A stretch of 64,000 nucleotides of DNA from Jacaranda mimosifolia (lineage: Eukaryota; Streptophyta; Magnoliopsida; Lamiales; Bignoniaceae). Every line of letters starts with the position of its first letter. Position 1 is the first letter of the stretch. A model generated the notes under the pieces. The model made no database searches, was not told where the DNA came from, and saw nothing but the letters and a program-made list of their open reading frames with translations. This document shows positions 25,490 through 37,600 of this stretch, one piece after another. The stretch spans positions 2,481,001 through 2,545,000 of the forward strand of contig CM032123.1 of the NCBI GenBank assembly GCA_018894105.1, given 5' to 3'. The translations under genes and the position numbers were made by a program.

Positions 25490-27294
25490 ATGACGGATTA
25501 CAGTCGTCAGCGTGATTTCATGTTCTGCGAAATGTGCGGGACAATGCTGTCCTTTGATTCGCCAAAGTATGCCCGGTGCCCGTTGTGCAAATTCCAGAAG
25601 CGTCTTAAACGTAATTTTTCATTCCATTTTTCTTCAAATTTTTCCAATTACGCTTTTTGAATTGATTATCGGTTTATTGTTATTATCTGTTTCACACCCA
25701 TTGCAGATTTGATTTTTAATTAATAGGTGACTTTTGATAGTGGATTCTGGGAATTATTGAACTTCATATAAAAAAAAAAATTAGTTTTCTGCTTTAAGTA
25801 GCGAGTTTCCGCTCTTACGGTACCAGATAGGTGTACTCCGTTCAATGCTATTGTTCTTGTTTATGTTGGTTCTTTTGTTCAATTGGTTGTTTGAAGTTGG
25901 GCTTCTACTGTGACATTATTTCTAAGCTACAGAGTCTATTTGTGAATTTTGTAGCATAGTGCGTCAGCTCGAGGGATGATATTCTGGCAATTTCTTGTTG
26001 CCATGGGATGGCTTAGCCATTTTTTGGGCTCATTGTAGAACTGAAGAACTAATGGAGTATTATTCCAAAGAAATCTAATCAGATTTCTGGGTCTCGAGCC
26101 TCTATTTTATAATTCATCTTGTCCTATAATGCGTAGACATTGCTGAAAGTGCTAGAAATTATATTCAAATCAGACTATCTTGCTCTTTTTTCCTTGTTGA
26201 TTGAGGATTTTCTCCTGCATTTATTTTCTCAGATATTGCTGGAAAAGAGATCCACTATACTATCAGTGCTGAGGTATGATCCTAATTGCTTTTGTTGAAT
26301 GTGTTCTCTTATATTTGATGGTAAATAGTTTATATTCTGATATGCACATTGAAGAGTTCATGTTTCCACTTTTATTGTTTTGACACAAAGATATGACAAG
26401 TCACTATGCTTGGCTCTGGCCTTAAGTAGGGCTGAATTATGTCTAAACTTCGCCACAAATTTAAATAATGTTTTGCTTTATATTTTAAAAGTATTTTCAT
26501 GAGAAGGAGAAGGAAAAATGGAATGGATGCCAGATGAATCTACTGGGAATCAATTGAAATTGGGTACGGGAATTTTGTCAGCTCTAGTAGGATTCTGATT
26601 TTCCATATTTATGTTGAACAAAAAAACAATATTTGTTTCTTCAAGAGATAGATAGCAATGACTCTGCATTTATAGAGTCTTGGTGCTTTGCAGTACATTT
26701 CTTGCGGAGTTGTTTGGTTTTGCCAATAGTTTCTGCCGAGTCACGTGACTATTTTGTGGGAAGTAGTAACATAGTGTCAAGAAAGCACTTCGATGTATAG
26801 AAATGGTGGACTATCTTACAAGCTAATAATTTTCAATTTCTCGTGCCTTGTTGTTCCATCACTTCTGCTGATTACAACTCAGTATTTATTTTGCAGGATA
26901 TGAGGAGGGAGCTGGGAGTGTCTTCACTCGAGGACATTGAAGAAGAGAGGGAACTAAAACAAATGGTCAGAACCATACACGTACTTTTGCTCCTTCTAGT
27001 TTTCTATATAATCATAGTTGTTTACATGATCTCTTTGGTCCAACAGGACTATAATGCAAAGTGCAAAGCATGCCAACACATTGGCTTGGCTTATGTTGCC
27101 AGACAGGTAAATTTTGGCATTTTTGTATAGATACACATTGGTGCACTTTTGCTTTTCCAATGTCATATTTTCTGTTCTAACCAGCTTTACCGCTCTCTCT
27201 CTCTCTCTCCCTCCAGATTAGATCTGCTGATGAAGGACAGACAATCTTTTATACATGCCCTGTGTGCGCCCATAGACAAACTGAGAACTCGTAG
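25490..27294 (+). CDS. NRPA12: RNA polymerase I subunit A12 (RPA12-like)
   Basis: Five exons: 25490-25610, 26233-26273, 26897-26965, 27047-27106 and 27217-27294. They join in frame to 122 residues, the usual size of this subunit. The N-terminal zinc ribbon has C13-x-x-C16 and C30-x-x-C33. The C-terminal TFIIS-like zinc ribbon has C83-x-x-C86 and C111-x-x-C114. Between the last two pairs lies RSADEGQT, with the acidic D102-E103 hairpin that supports RNA cleavage. The middle segment [13 protein letters not shown] matches the plant RPA12 linker. It acts in the nucleolus in rRNA synthesis, proofreading and termination. The RSADE hairpin and short length favour Pol I over the Pol II, IV and V subunit 9 proteins. 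Confidence 0.93.
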
Positions 27295-28245
27295 AATACT
27301 CTGTTATATATCACCATGGGCAATCTTCTTCATTCTCCCCAAATGAGGAGAGAGGTTCTCAGTGTTGCTATACATTTATTGCTGTACAAGAATTAGACCC
27401 CAACACTGCTCACAGCTTGTTATCCCAAGCACTGCTCACTTTATCATTTGCCCATATGTTTTTTTAATAGTTTTGTGATATCGGTGTAACACAGTAGATT
27501 TGACCTCTCAACTCTAGCAGTGTAAGTTACTGTTTACTTGTGACGATAGTAATTAATATAAAATTTGCATTTAATGGATACCAATGATTGAGACATAGGG
27601 TAGGAAAAGAAAACGCAGGTTTAAGGGCTTTTGCTCTTGACGTTGAAATAAAATTTCTCATACTTTTATTTATTATAGCTTTGCTGAATCCTAATTTCTC
27701 TAACTTTTATTTACTCTAGCTTTGTTGTTTAATTTATTGATTTTGAAATGAAAACATAAATGAATCCTTTCACATTAACACTATGCCAGGTCCACGGATT
27801 AATTTGAGAAAATGAAAAGAAAATGTTAGAAAATATTTTTATTTGTTTGATTAATAAAAAACCATACAAAAAAAAAAAAGAAAAAAAATTTGAGGAAAAA
27901 TGTATTTTATTTGACTTATCTCTATTTCTCCAATACATTGGCCGTTTTTCATTGTTCTATTACTCTTTGTTATTTTCTTTAACAAACAAACCTAATATTT
28001 TATTTTATTTTTCTTAATTTTACTTTTTATATTCTTTTTCCTCATCAAAAGTCTCAAGTCAAAAGGAGTGCAACTCCCATCTTATCGAAGAAACTTAGAC
28101 GTAGCTAATATAAAGCTTTACTGCATGCTAGTGTCATCGTGCACCACCAGAAAAAAGAAAGTGTTGCCACAAGCAACATTTACAATGTTTGGTTGAAGGA
28201 TTTTGATAGGGAAAAGAAAAGTCAATGTTAAAGAAAATATTTTTG
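27295..28245. other. 3' region and intergenic DNA, no gene seen
   Basis: Holds the 3' UTR of NRPA12 and AT-rich sequence with poly-A tracts near 27,870-27,890. A duplicated TTTCTCATACTTTTATTTATT-like block occurs near 27,654 and 27,697. Confidence 0.4.
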
Positions 28246-29354
28246 GACTCTGTTTGGTTGTTATGATTGAGTTGGATATAATGTTTATCCAATTCAATTT
28301 TTTATTTGGTTCAAAAATATTGGACCCTTTATAATTTTATGACCCAGTTTTCAATCCAACAAGGTGAGGGATTGTGAATCCCACCTAGGAGGTGGGATAT
28401 GGTATCAAGGTCAATATTTCCTACTATAAAAATATAAAAAAAAAATATTTGTTCCTGGATTATAAATTGTATTAATTAGTACACAAATTTTATTTTTTTA
28501 TTTAATTATTAATTATATGGTTTTCGTTGATTTTTTGCATGTGGTGTATAATTTTCATATAATTTCGATCAATTATTTAAAAAATATAAATTACCTAATA
28601 AATGTATGTCATCTATTTCATATATTGGTGTATTTAAAATTTAAAACATTCAACTTAAAAAAGTGTCATTAATATGAACTTTGTATAGTGAAACGGTTAA
28701 GCATCAAATGATAAAATATTTATACTATATATAAAGCACTTACCCTATTTGGGCATGTTTTTGAGTAGATTTTCCTCATTATTATTTTCGAACTTCTTTT
28801 CTCTTCTCTAATATTTTTCACTTCAAATGCTTACTTTTTTTCTTTTTCCTTGTATCTTAATTTTTTTCTTTTACTCATGTAAAAATTTAAATAAATGTAT
28901 TGAGAATATTGAAAATTTTAGTAATATATAAAAAATAAATAAATATTTTATTTATTTTCTACTATAAAATTTTAGTAAATATATCGAGTGTGCCAAAATT
29001 GCTACTATGACCAATCCCTTCAAATTTAGTTGTGTTTGTACTTGCATGAAACGTATTATTTATGTAGAAAATTCAAAATTAACTTATCATTTCAACTTGC
29101 CCCATTTAATTCAAACTTCAAAGGTAAGTTTGTCTGCTGTGTTCTGGTGAAGGAAAGTTGTTAGTATTGTACGCAAAATGCATCTTATATAATTTAAAGT
29201 TATAGATAGGCATTTTAGTCATCACAATAGAGCATAAGGTTAGTTTAGTAAATTTGAGTATATCTCACATTATCAATACTTACTAACCAAACAACAAAAG
29301 TATATTTTGTTGGGATATCCATACTCTCAATCCTAACAACCAAACATAATATTA
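28246..29354. mobile_element. Non-autonomous DNA transposon, about 1.1 kb
   Basis: The left end CTGTTTGGTTGTTATGATTG pairs with the reverse complement of the right end, TGTTTGGTTGTTAGGATTG. The AT-rich interior has no coding capacity. A partial end (GCAACCAAACGTAGCC, 29,407-29,421) just beyond suggests a second, nested end. Confidence 0.5.
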
Positions 29355-29467
29355 GATAGTATTCTCATGTTATATGGCTTATATGTCCATCCCAATCTCA
29401 TCATTGCAACCAAACGTAGCCTTGATTGTTTAGTTAGTAAGAAAAATGCTAAAAAAAAGAAAACTTA

Positions 29468-29616
29468 CCCTATGTTTGGATCTTGGATTTTAAAGTGGAA
29501 AATGCGATGAAAAATTATTTTTATGCTTGATATGATGCAATTATGTGCTTTAGTATTTGCACATTTGTACTTTCTCTCTCTTTTTCCTTACCATTTTCTT
29601 TGATCCAAACATAGCC
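29468..29616. mobile_element. Short MITE (149 bp) with TTA target duplication
   Basis: TTA flanks both ends (29465-29467 and 29617-29619). The ends CCCTATGTTTGGATC and GATCCAAACATAGCC are near-perfect inverted repeats. The TWA target site fits a Tourist-like element. Confidence 0.75.
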
Positions 29617-30020
29617 TTAGAGAAAAATATAATGGATTGAGGGAAATGAGGGAAAAGTTCAATTAAGCCCTCTCTCCTTCTCCAATACATTCATCTCCCA
29701 TACTTTTCTTTATTATTTTCTTTTACGACCAAACAAGTTTGAAATTTTATATTTCTTTACTTATGTTTTCCTTTTTCCTAATATTTTTCCTTTCCTTATC
29801 AAATTCCTTAAACCAAATATAGTATTAGCTGTACAAATCAAGGGAAATTTGTATCCAAATTTAACTTGGTAGGATCCAATTAATTAAAGATAGACTAAGC
29901 TAAGACAGGTAACAAAGCCAAATTCCTTCTGTTCTTTATTTGAAAACAAACGCTACTGCTACCACACAACTTATTGAAGATTAGCGCGCATATATATATA
30001 TATATATACATATATGTATA

Positions 30021-30665
30021 TTATTGGAGCCGAAGAAGTCGCCGGAGATTGTCAGTGGCTCCAGTATTTATTCTGGCAGCCGTGGAGTTGCAGCTGAGCT
30101 TTGGCTTCAAACAAAAAGTGGGCAAAGGCAAGCTGCTTGGCGGCGGAGATACAATGTTAAACAGAAGAGAACCCGGACGCATATCAACCGGATCTTCGAC
30201 TACTTTAAGAGAGCTTAAACTTTGAGTCATGTTATTACCATTTATCTTACCCGTTGAGTTAATAGGAAAAACTTCTGTAACATTCTTTGGCAGCTCATTC
30301 GGGTCGGGTCCCAAGGAACTAGATGATGAAACAATAACAGTGACTGAAGATCTTTTAGGTGATTTTTTCTCATCTTTTCTGGTACTTTTTGTGAGAGATT
30401 TTGATTTCTTGGGAATAACCGAATGGTCTTTGGTTCTGTTACTGCTTTTATTGGCAGGAGGGCAAGAAAGGGAGGAGCTGCGGCGGAGATGGGCGGCGGG
30501 AAGAGGAAGAAGAGGTGGCTGTGGCGGTGGAGCTTGTAGAAGGCCCATTGAGTGGATATTTGATGGCCAAAGATTCTCGTATGATCTTGAAATGAAGGAC
30601 TGGTGGATCGATTTCCTGCTGGGGTTTTTGATATGGGACGATCCATGCAACAGAACTGGCTCCAT
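30021..30665 (-). CDS. Basic proline/serine-rich protein with PNRC-like motif
   Basis: A single exon of 214 residues starts at 30,665. The N-terminus has SNIHSMGLLQ followed by proline runs (APPPQPPLLPLP). The centre is rich in Ser, Lys and Arg (KKSKSLTKSTRKDEKKSPKR), which suggests a nuclear protein. Near the C-terminus SPPPSSLPLPTFCLKPK fits the short SSLP-x-P-x-F motif of plant proteins related to the proline-rich nuclear receptor coactivator family. In animals that motif contacts decapping factors; the plant role is not established. No catalytic domain or membrane segment is seen. An open frame on the opposite strand is a shadow. Confidence 0.75.
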   Translation of the reverse strand: MEPVLLHGSSHIKNPSRKSIHQSFISRSYENLWPSNIHSMGLLQAPPPQPPLLPLPAAHLRRSSSLSCPPANKSSNRTKDHSVIPKKSKSLTKSTRKDEKKSPKRSSVTVIVSSSSSLGPDPNELPKNVTEVFPINSTGKINGNNMTQSLSSLKVVEDPVDMRPGSLLFNIVSPPPSSLPLPTFCLKPKLSCNSTAARINTGATDNLRRLLRLQ

Positions 30666-30835
30666 GAGAACGATGCTTCTTTGAGAATCACAAATTATTT
30701 AAAAGAAAAGGATTTTCAAGAAGAAAATCAAGCAAAACTTAGGCCATGATGATCTCAAATGGATCAGCTGCCTTTTCCTTAGGCAAAAACTATGTTAGCC
30801 CAGTAGGGGGGACAACGTTCTTGACGCTCTCTATG

Positions 30836-30846
30836 CCTTTAAATAG
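30836..30846 (-). promoter_or_regulatory. Possible TATA box of the PNRC-like gene
   Basis: CCTATTTAAAGG on the minus strand, about 170 bases upstream of the start codon at 30,665. Confidence 0.4.
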
Positions 30847-30944
30847 GAGAAGATTAACCCTTTTCTTTTTTTGTATATTGACTTTGTAGTGTATTTTAAT
30901 GTGGTTAATTTATTTCCTTAAAAAACATATTCATCCTAATTTAC

Positions 30945-31160
30945 CGACAACAGTAAAAGGCGGTCGGCTGATGCAAGATTTCTGACATTAAACGGTGTAG
31001 GGCGGCAACCGCCGATGCGATGGAGACCACACGATTATGCTATCTTCAAAACATCCATTCTGCCGATGCCAGCCGTTGATGTCTCTCCAAGAAGACTTTA
31101 GAGGAAATCCTGACCATACATGCACGTCCCTGGCGTGCTAGGTTTGCCCTCACGCAAAAG
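30945..31160. other. GC-richer unassigned segment
   Basis: Contains GCCGATGC twice, and GGCGGTCGG and GGGCGGCAACCGCC. It stands out from its AT-rich surroundings. No continuous reading frame or RNA match was recognised. Confidence 0.35.
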
Positions 31161-31803
31161 GAATTAGGGTTTGTAATAATTATGTTAATGTTTGGTTACA
31201 TTTTGTATGCTTTGGATTATGTGTTTTGAGAGAATGAGTTTTGGGGGTGGGGTTGGAAAGAAATTAGGGTTTGTAATAATTATGGGAATGTTTGGTTACA
31301 TTTGGTATGTTTTGGATTATATGTTTTGAGAAAATGAATTTTGGGAGGGGGGTAGAAAAATGTAAAATTTGTATTGGGGAATGTGATAGATGTTTGTTTA
31401 TATTTTGGAAAATATTTAGAAGATTATTTTGAAAATTTTTGATATGTTTGTTTATGTTTTGGAAGGAGACAATTTTTACTATAGTAGTCAAGTCAATACT
31501 TTTTTGTTGAATTTTTAGGATGAAAATGAAATTGAAAAATACTTTTTATTGTAAAAATAATAATCATAAAATATTTATAATATGTATGTGTGTGTGTATG
31601 TGTAGACTGGATATGATTTTTTAATTGTAAAAATAATGATAAAATATTATGATATGTATATGATTTTTGGTAATAAGCTAATTGATTTGAAGGGATATTT
31701 TGGGAATTGATATTTGGTGTTTTGACAAAAAATCAACACATATGTTTGGTTACATTCTATCAAAATGGATTTGTTTTAGCAAAATGTAACCAAACATAGC
31801 CTA
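31160..31803. mobile_element. MITE with TGTTTGGTTACATTTTG ends and a 99-bp tandem duplication
   Basis: The left block TGTTTGGTTACATTTTG pairs with the right end CAAAATGTAACCAAACATAGCC. A segment beginning AATTAGGGTTTGTAATAATT occurs twice (from about 31,161 and 31,260), so the left end is duplicated in tandem. Confidence 0.65.
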
Positions 31804-32035
31804 TATGTTTCCAATAATTATTATTTTATTAAAAAATATTTCTCCCAGTTTTAATAATATTGTTATAATTAATAATTATAATTAATAATTATATCCGAAG
31901 AAACAATTAATCTTGGATTTTATATAATGACATGAGTCTATTCTTGTCTAAATTGAGACAATTGCATCTTATCACGTCTCAACAAAAACAAATACATAAA
32001 CTGAAACATGATGTGACGATGTTATTTATCACATT

Positions 32036-32490
32036 TTGGATTTATTTGAATGTAAATTCTCAATTCATTTTTCAACTCGAAAAATTTAAATAAATAAATA
32101 CTATATATTTCTCAATTCTACTCCCAAAATATAAAATTTATTTCCCAAAATATCCCTATTATTCACACTCCCAACTCGTTCCCCAAAGTTTCAATCACTT
32201 GTCTCATCATTATAAATATATACGCATACTACCACTCATATAATCTATATATATAAATAATTTTAAAATACTCATTTCACCCCCCATCAATCCAATAAAA
32301 AAATGATTGATGTGACATCCTATCCCCTTTCAAAATACAAACAAACAAACAATTTTCTCTCAATTCATTCTCTACCTATCACCCAAAACACAAGTAAACA
32401 ACTATCACATTCCCCAACCTCACTTCCCAAAATTCATTTTGGCAATTCAAAATTGGGAGAATGCCTCAATTCACATCCAAACAGAGCCTT
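32036..32490. mobile_element. Tourist-like MITE, inverted copy
   Basis: The left end GGATTTATTTGAATG pairs with the reverse complement of the right end, GGCTCTGTTTGGATG. The interior is the reverse complement of the 12,923 and 54,320 elements, including AATTTTCTCTCAATTCATTC. Confidence 0.6.
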
Positions 32491-32573
32491 GGTTTCTTGA
32501 TTTTATGTCATTTCTTAATTTGATCAAGAAATTACTAAAATTAGTGTGTCGCATTTAATGTGTGTAATAATAA

Positions 32574-32996
32574 AGGGCCTGTTCACTAGCATTTTGGGCA
32601 GTTTTTAGAAAAAAAATTGGGAAATGAGTTTTTGGAAGAAAACTTGGAAAAAATGTCAATTGTTTGTTTATATTTTGAGAAAATAAGGAAAATAGATTGA
32701 GAATGAGTTGTCTGTTTATTAATGTTTTGATGGGAGGGCAAATTTTACTGTAAATGTCAAATCAGTTACTTTTTTGTTGAGTTTGTAGGAAGAAATTTTT
32801 TTTTTTTATGTAATGTGTATATATATACTATATATATGTCTAGGATAGTATGTAAGGTCTTTTTGAGATTGAATTCTGAAGATTTTTTGGGTATAAATTT
32901 TTTGTATTTTGAAAAAATAATAGAAAAATATGAACATTTTTTAAAATTATTTTGGGAGTTGGAAATTTTTTTTTCAAAATACTAGCGAAGAGAGCC
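32574..32996. mobile_element. MITE with GGGCCTGTTCACTAGCATTTTG ends
   Basis: The right end reads GGCTCTCTTCGCTAGTATTTTG in reverse complement and pairs with the left end. TAA precedes the left end, while AAA follows the right end. The interior is AT-rich and includes a run of T. Confidence 0.6.
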
Positions 32997-33588
32997 AAAA
33001 CAAAATGAGAAATTAATAAAAGTTCCAACAACAGTTTGACGTACAATACTCAATTATATATGGTCGGTGGACGTAATATTTTGACATATGTGCGTTTTTA
33101 CTTTTTATTATGTCTTCATAAATGTACTAATTAATTAATCGATCTCACCTAATATTAATATATAATATAACATAATAAACAGTTTAGCCATAGTCTCCTT
33201 TGTGTTACATTGGATTAAATTAATTTTTGCACAATTAATCTAATATCAGTTATCGTACTATTTACAAAATTAATGTTAATTTCAAACCATGCTAAGCCAT
33301 GAAATTAGTTTCATTCCTTTCTATTCTGCCTATTTTGACGAGGATCATGTTAATTTACAACACTTTTTCTATCAGCTTTGTAGAATTCATATTTCGAACT
33401 TCGTACATATAAGTACCAGGATGATGTTATCAAAGTAATTGACCTCATATATTTGTTTTAAGTATAAATTAAGGTGATGAGACTAATGTGGGTGCCAACC
33501 AATTTATCATGCCCCTAAACTATGGTTAATTTATCAAAATAAAAGATAATCAAGATTTTAGTTGATTTGTAGATCCATTAGGTACTAA

Positions 33589-33990
33589 GGGTTCGTTTGC
33601 ATTGGTGTGATTAAGAGTGATATATAAGCAAATGGATACATTTTAAATCCATTATAATAAAATATTTTAATTTTATGTTTGGTTGGTAAGATTAATGTGT
33701 TTACAATTATATTTTTTATACTTTTTAATAAGTTTTTCATATTTTTCTCATTTTTCCCCATTCATAGGAAAATGGTTTAATTGAAAATAGGAACAAAAAT
33801 AGGCTTTATTTGGTTTTTGTAATTCTTATCACAACAAATTATACTTTTGCCCATATGATCCATTTTTCAAAAGCAACAGTAAATATTGTTGGACCCAGGA
33901 TTTATCAAGGGTCTTTATCAACTGAAATAAATATTAAAAGATACTTGATTAAGTATATCTCACACCCAATCAAACTAAGCAAACAAGACC
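33589..33990. mobile_element. MITE with TAA target duplication
   Basis: TAA flanks both ends (33586-33588 and 33991-33993). The left end GGGTTCGTTTGCATTGGTGTG pairs imperfectly with the reverse complement of the right end, GGTCTTGTTTGCTTAGTTTG. No coding capacity. Confidence 0.65.
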
Positions 33991-34692
33991 TAAAATTATA
34001 TGCAGCCTAGAGGATGAACTTTTCTCACCGTAGCAACTCAGCTTCTGAAAAAATTGTTTTGTCATATATATGCGCATGTCCATCAATGAAAATTTAAGGT
34101 CTGATAGCCTTACTTATATCCATGCTCGTTGCTCGTATTTTTATTACCAATCAAGCATTGGGGCATGAGATATTATTGGCTTGATGCTATTTAATTCGTA
34201 ATCATGAAATTATATATAACAAATTTGTTATTTTATTTTATAACATCATCGTATCTACATTTAGTATGTACAAATTCAAGAATTAATGTTTCCATGCTTT
34301 TAATCTGTGGATTTTCATTGGCCAATAGACAGGAAAGAGCCGTTATGTGTGGATCCAACCAGGGGTCGTTGAATGCAAAAGAGTGGCCAAGCATTTATGT
34401 TTCTTTTATTGCTGTCATAATGGACGTGATATTCTCTATTTCATCGTATTAATATTTATTTTTCAAGAAATATGATTAGGATATAATCTTTTTTGTGTTA
34501 CCATTTGATTCTTGATTGTGAGTCCCTTTTCTTAATCAAGATTTTTAGACGGTCATATGGAAACTTGAGGGCCCTTTTCTTGATCTTCTTGGATTTTCTT
34601 CTTCTTTGTATACCCTTCTCTTTGGGCCATCCGTGTATTTTTCTGTGTAACCGTTGAAGAAATTGCTGCGGTGATTTGCCATAGGAGTAGAG

Positions 34693-37600
34693 ATGGGCAT
34701 CATAAGCACAATATTGGGTGTTTTCGGGTTTGGGATTGGGTTTGCGATTGGTCTTGTGGTCGGGTACTTTCTGTTCATCTACTCTCAGCCAACTGATGTT
34801 GGGGTAAGTTTTCTATTCTGTTTATGTTTTGACATATGATGTAATAATCATCACATTTGGTTCTTGAAAGAATTGTGTGTCATGGGTTTGTTTCTTTTGT
34901 GTCATTTGATTATTTGTTCTTTGTTTAGATGAATACTGTTTCATCCATACAGTGATTGACTTGTGATGTTTGTTCTATAAACAGTTGATCTTATTGCAAT
35001 TAATTCTGTAATGATACATATTAGATGAACGTTGTTTGGTTTCATTTTGAAAGCCCATTTTCACACTTTCTACCTTTGATCCGTTGAGCGAGAGCCCTTC
35101 CATACGGGATTCCCGAATCACTATGACCGACTTTCATCTTTGTTCAACCAGTCAATCTCACAATCAGACAGACTTATATCATTACGCTAACGAGTAGAAT
35201 CTTAGCTTGAGCCTACCTTCGCACACCTCCGTTACTCTTTAGGAGGCATTTGCTCCAAATAAACTACCCACCTCGCAATGTCCCACCTCCCCCCAAATGA
35301 TTGGTGCAGCTGTTTGGCATCTTAGACGAAAGAGTGGTCTTTCAGGATTGGTCGTTGTGTGTCACTACCTCCCACCTATCCTACACGTTGGACAAGGTTG
35401 TCATTGCGAAGCTATAGTTAAAATGCACGGGGTCTTACCGTCTAGCCGTTGGTACTCTGCATCTCCACGGAGAATTCAATTTCATCGGGTCCATGTCGGA
35501 GACAACGGGCTAGTCGTTACACCATTTGTGCAGGTCGCTACTTATGCAACAAGGAATTTCGCTACCTTAGAACAGTTAGAGTTACTGCCGCTGTTTACCA
35601 AGGTTTCCAGTCAAATCAACTAACACTTCTCCTTCCGACCTTCTAGCACCGGGCAGGTGTCAAACTCTATACATCGGATTACCACTTAGCAAAGTCCTGT
35701 GTTTTTAATAAATAGTCGCTACCCCAAAAATGAAACACATCACTTTTTACACATTTGCACCCAACATCATTTTTATTTTTATTTTCAAAATACATTTTAC
35801 AATAACTTATATATCTTATCTCTATTAATTACTTTTATCTCTCTCCACCTACAACCTATTAAAACCAACATAATCATTATTTTTTCAATAATTTATCCAA
35901 ATACAAACTCATTTTCAACTCATTTCCACTAACTAGCTTTTCAAATTTTAGAAGTGATGGAAATGAAAAATGAAAATGAAAATAAAACCAAACGGGAAGT
36001 TTGTGTTGCATGTTCGTTCGAGGATGTTTTTATCCTCAATTTGGATGATACATTGAGTGGGACTGTTGAATAGTGACCCCATAGTGCAATCTGATGTTTA
36101 ACCTGTGTAAGATGAGAATTTTTCAGTAAATTAGATAATTCTTCTCTTGATACGAATGGCCAATTGTTCCTTTGGAACCATTGATGGATATACTACGACT
36201 AGTTTGGCCTACTCCCATTGTTTATTCATAGAGTTTCATTTTGAGGAACTCGAGTTTTTAGGGATCAGGAAAAAGGGTTAATGTCATTTTGAAGAATAAC
36301 TACGAATATGAATCATATATGCAAGTCGACATTGATGAACAAATATTTCCTTTACATGCATAAAATAAAGAATATATGCATGAGTTTATATTACTATACT
36401 CTGCAGAATCCTGAAATCCGTCCATTAGTTGAGCAAACTTCTGAAGATCTTCAAAAGCTGCTTCCAGAAATACCAGTTTGGATTAAGAATCCAGATTATG
36501 ATCGGGTTGGTTTCTTATTACTGTGAGCCTTGCAGAACCTTTTACAAGAAAAAGTTGATTTTTTATAGCTGATCCTTGTTTAACCGCTTCTGTGATATAT
36601 TCCCCTGCAGCTTGATTGGCTGAACAAATTTGTAGAATATATGTGGCCTTATTTAGATAAGGTATGATTGCTAGAATGTTTCGGCTGTTATTTTGCACTT
36701 CCGATCAAATGTTAACATTCTGAATTTGCTCAGGCAATATGCAAGACGGCAAAGAATATTGCAGAGCCCATTATAGCTGAGCAGATTCCAAAATTCAAAA
36801 TTGACGTGGTAGAATTTGAAGAACTGACTTTGGGCTCTCTACCGCCTACTTTTCAAGGTTCAGCTATTTATTTTTTTTCTCTGCACATAGATCCACATGT
36901 AATTCGCCCAAATGACTGTTTGGAGTATAAATAATTTTGGCCAAATGATTGTGTGCTTTTTTAACATGCTTTCCCTAATTATGTTGACTTCAACTGTATC
37001 TGATCATTGCATCTAGTTATTTGAGAAAATTTCCTTAATCTTTTACATACATATCTTTGTCTGTTCCCAGGAATACTCAAGAGTCATAGGTTTTAGTTAT
37101 TTTCTTCATGTTATTTCTTATCTTCCTTGAAAGATACATGGCCGTTGTGGTTGCTATTGCGTTATCATTTTTCTAGATTTCAGCCACCTTGTTCTTTTTT
37201 CTCTTTTATTCTTCTTACTTCCACTTTCCAATCCTTCTTACATCATATTTTTCACTTTGTTGCCATGATCAACCGCTCAGGACATTGGGGTTTTTTCAAA
37301 AAATTTCTACTTTTATTTGGACTTATTTCTCATTAACACTACTTCAAAATACAGTGCATCCTTGTTTTGCTATGACTCCTTTCCCTCTCATGAATGACGT
37401 AAAGATGATGTTGATTTTCCGCTTATCAAAATATCGGTTCCTGAAGAAAGAAAAGAAATTCTTTCTTCTTCTGTTAGTTACTCCATAACTGTCTGTCTTC
37501 TGCTTCGCCTAGCACATGATTTTAGTTGTTGAACATAAGATCTACATACCTGACCAGGAATGAAAGTATACAACACCGAGGAAAAGCAGCTGATAATGGA

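Noticed and set aside
30229..30684. 151-codon plus-strand open frame opposite the PNRC-like gene
   Set aside because: Shadow of the minus-strand exon; the minus strand has the recognisable SSLPLPTF and basic segments.
35297..35623. 108-codon open frame in SYT2 intron 1
   Set aside because: It is the antisense of mitochondrial 26S rRNA and does not encode a protein.
35071..35725. Plastid 23S rRNA origin
   Set aside because: The sequence around GGTAAGACCCCGTGCA and the following TAACTATAGC fits mitochondrial (alpha-proteobacterial type) rRNA better than plastid rRNA. Decided from memory, so an alignment should confirm it.
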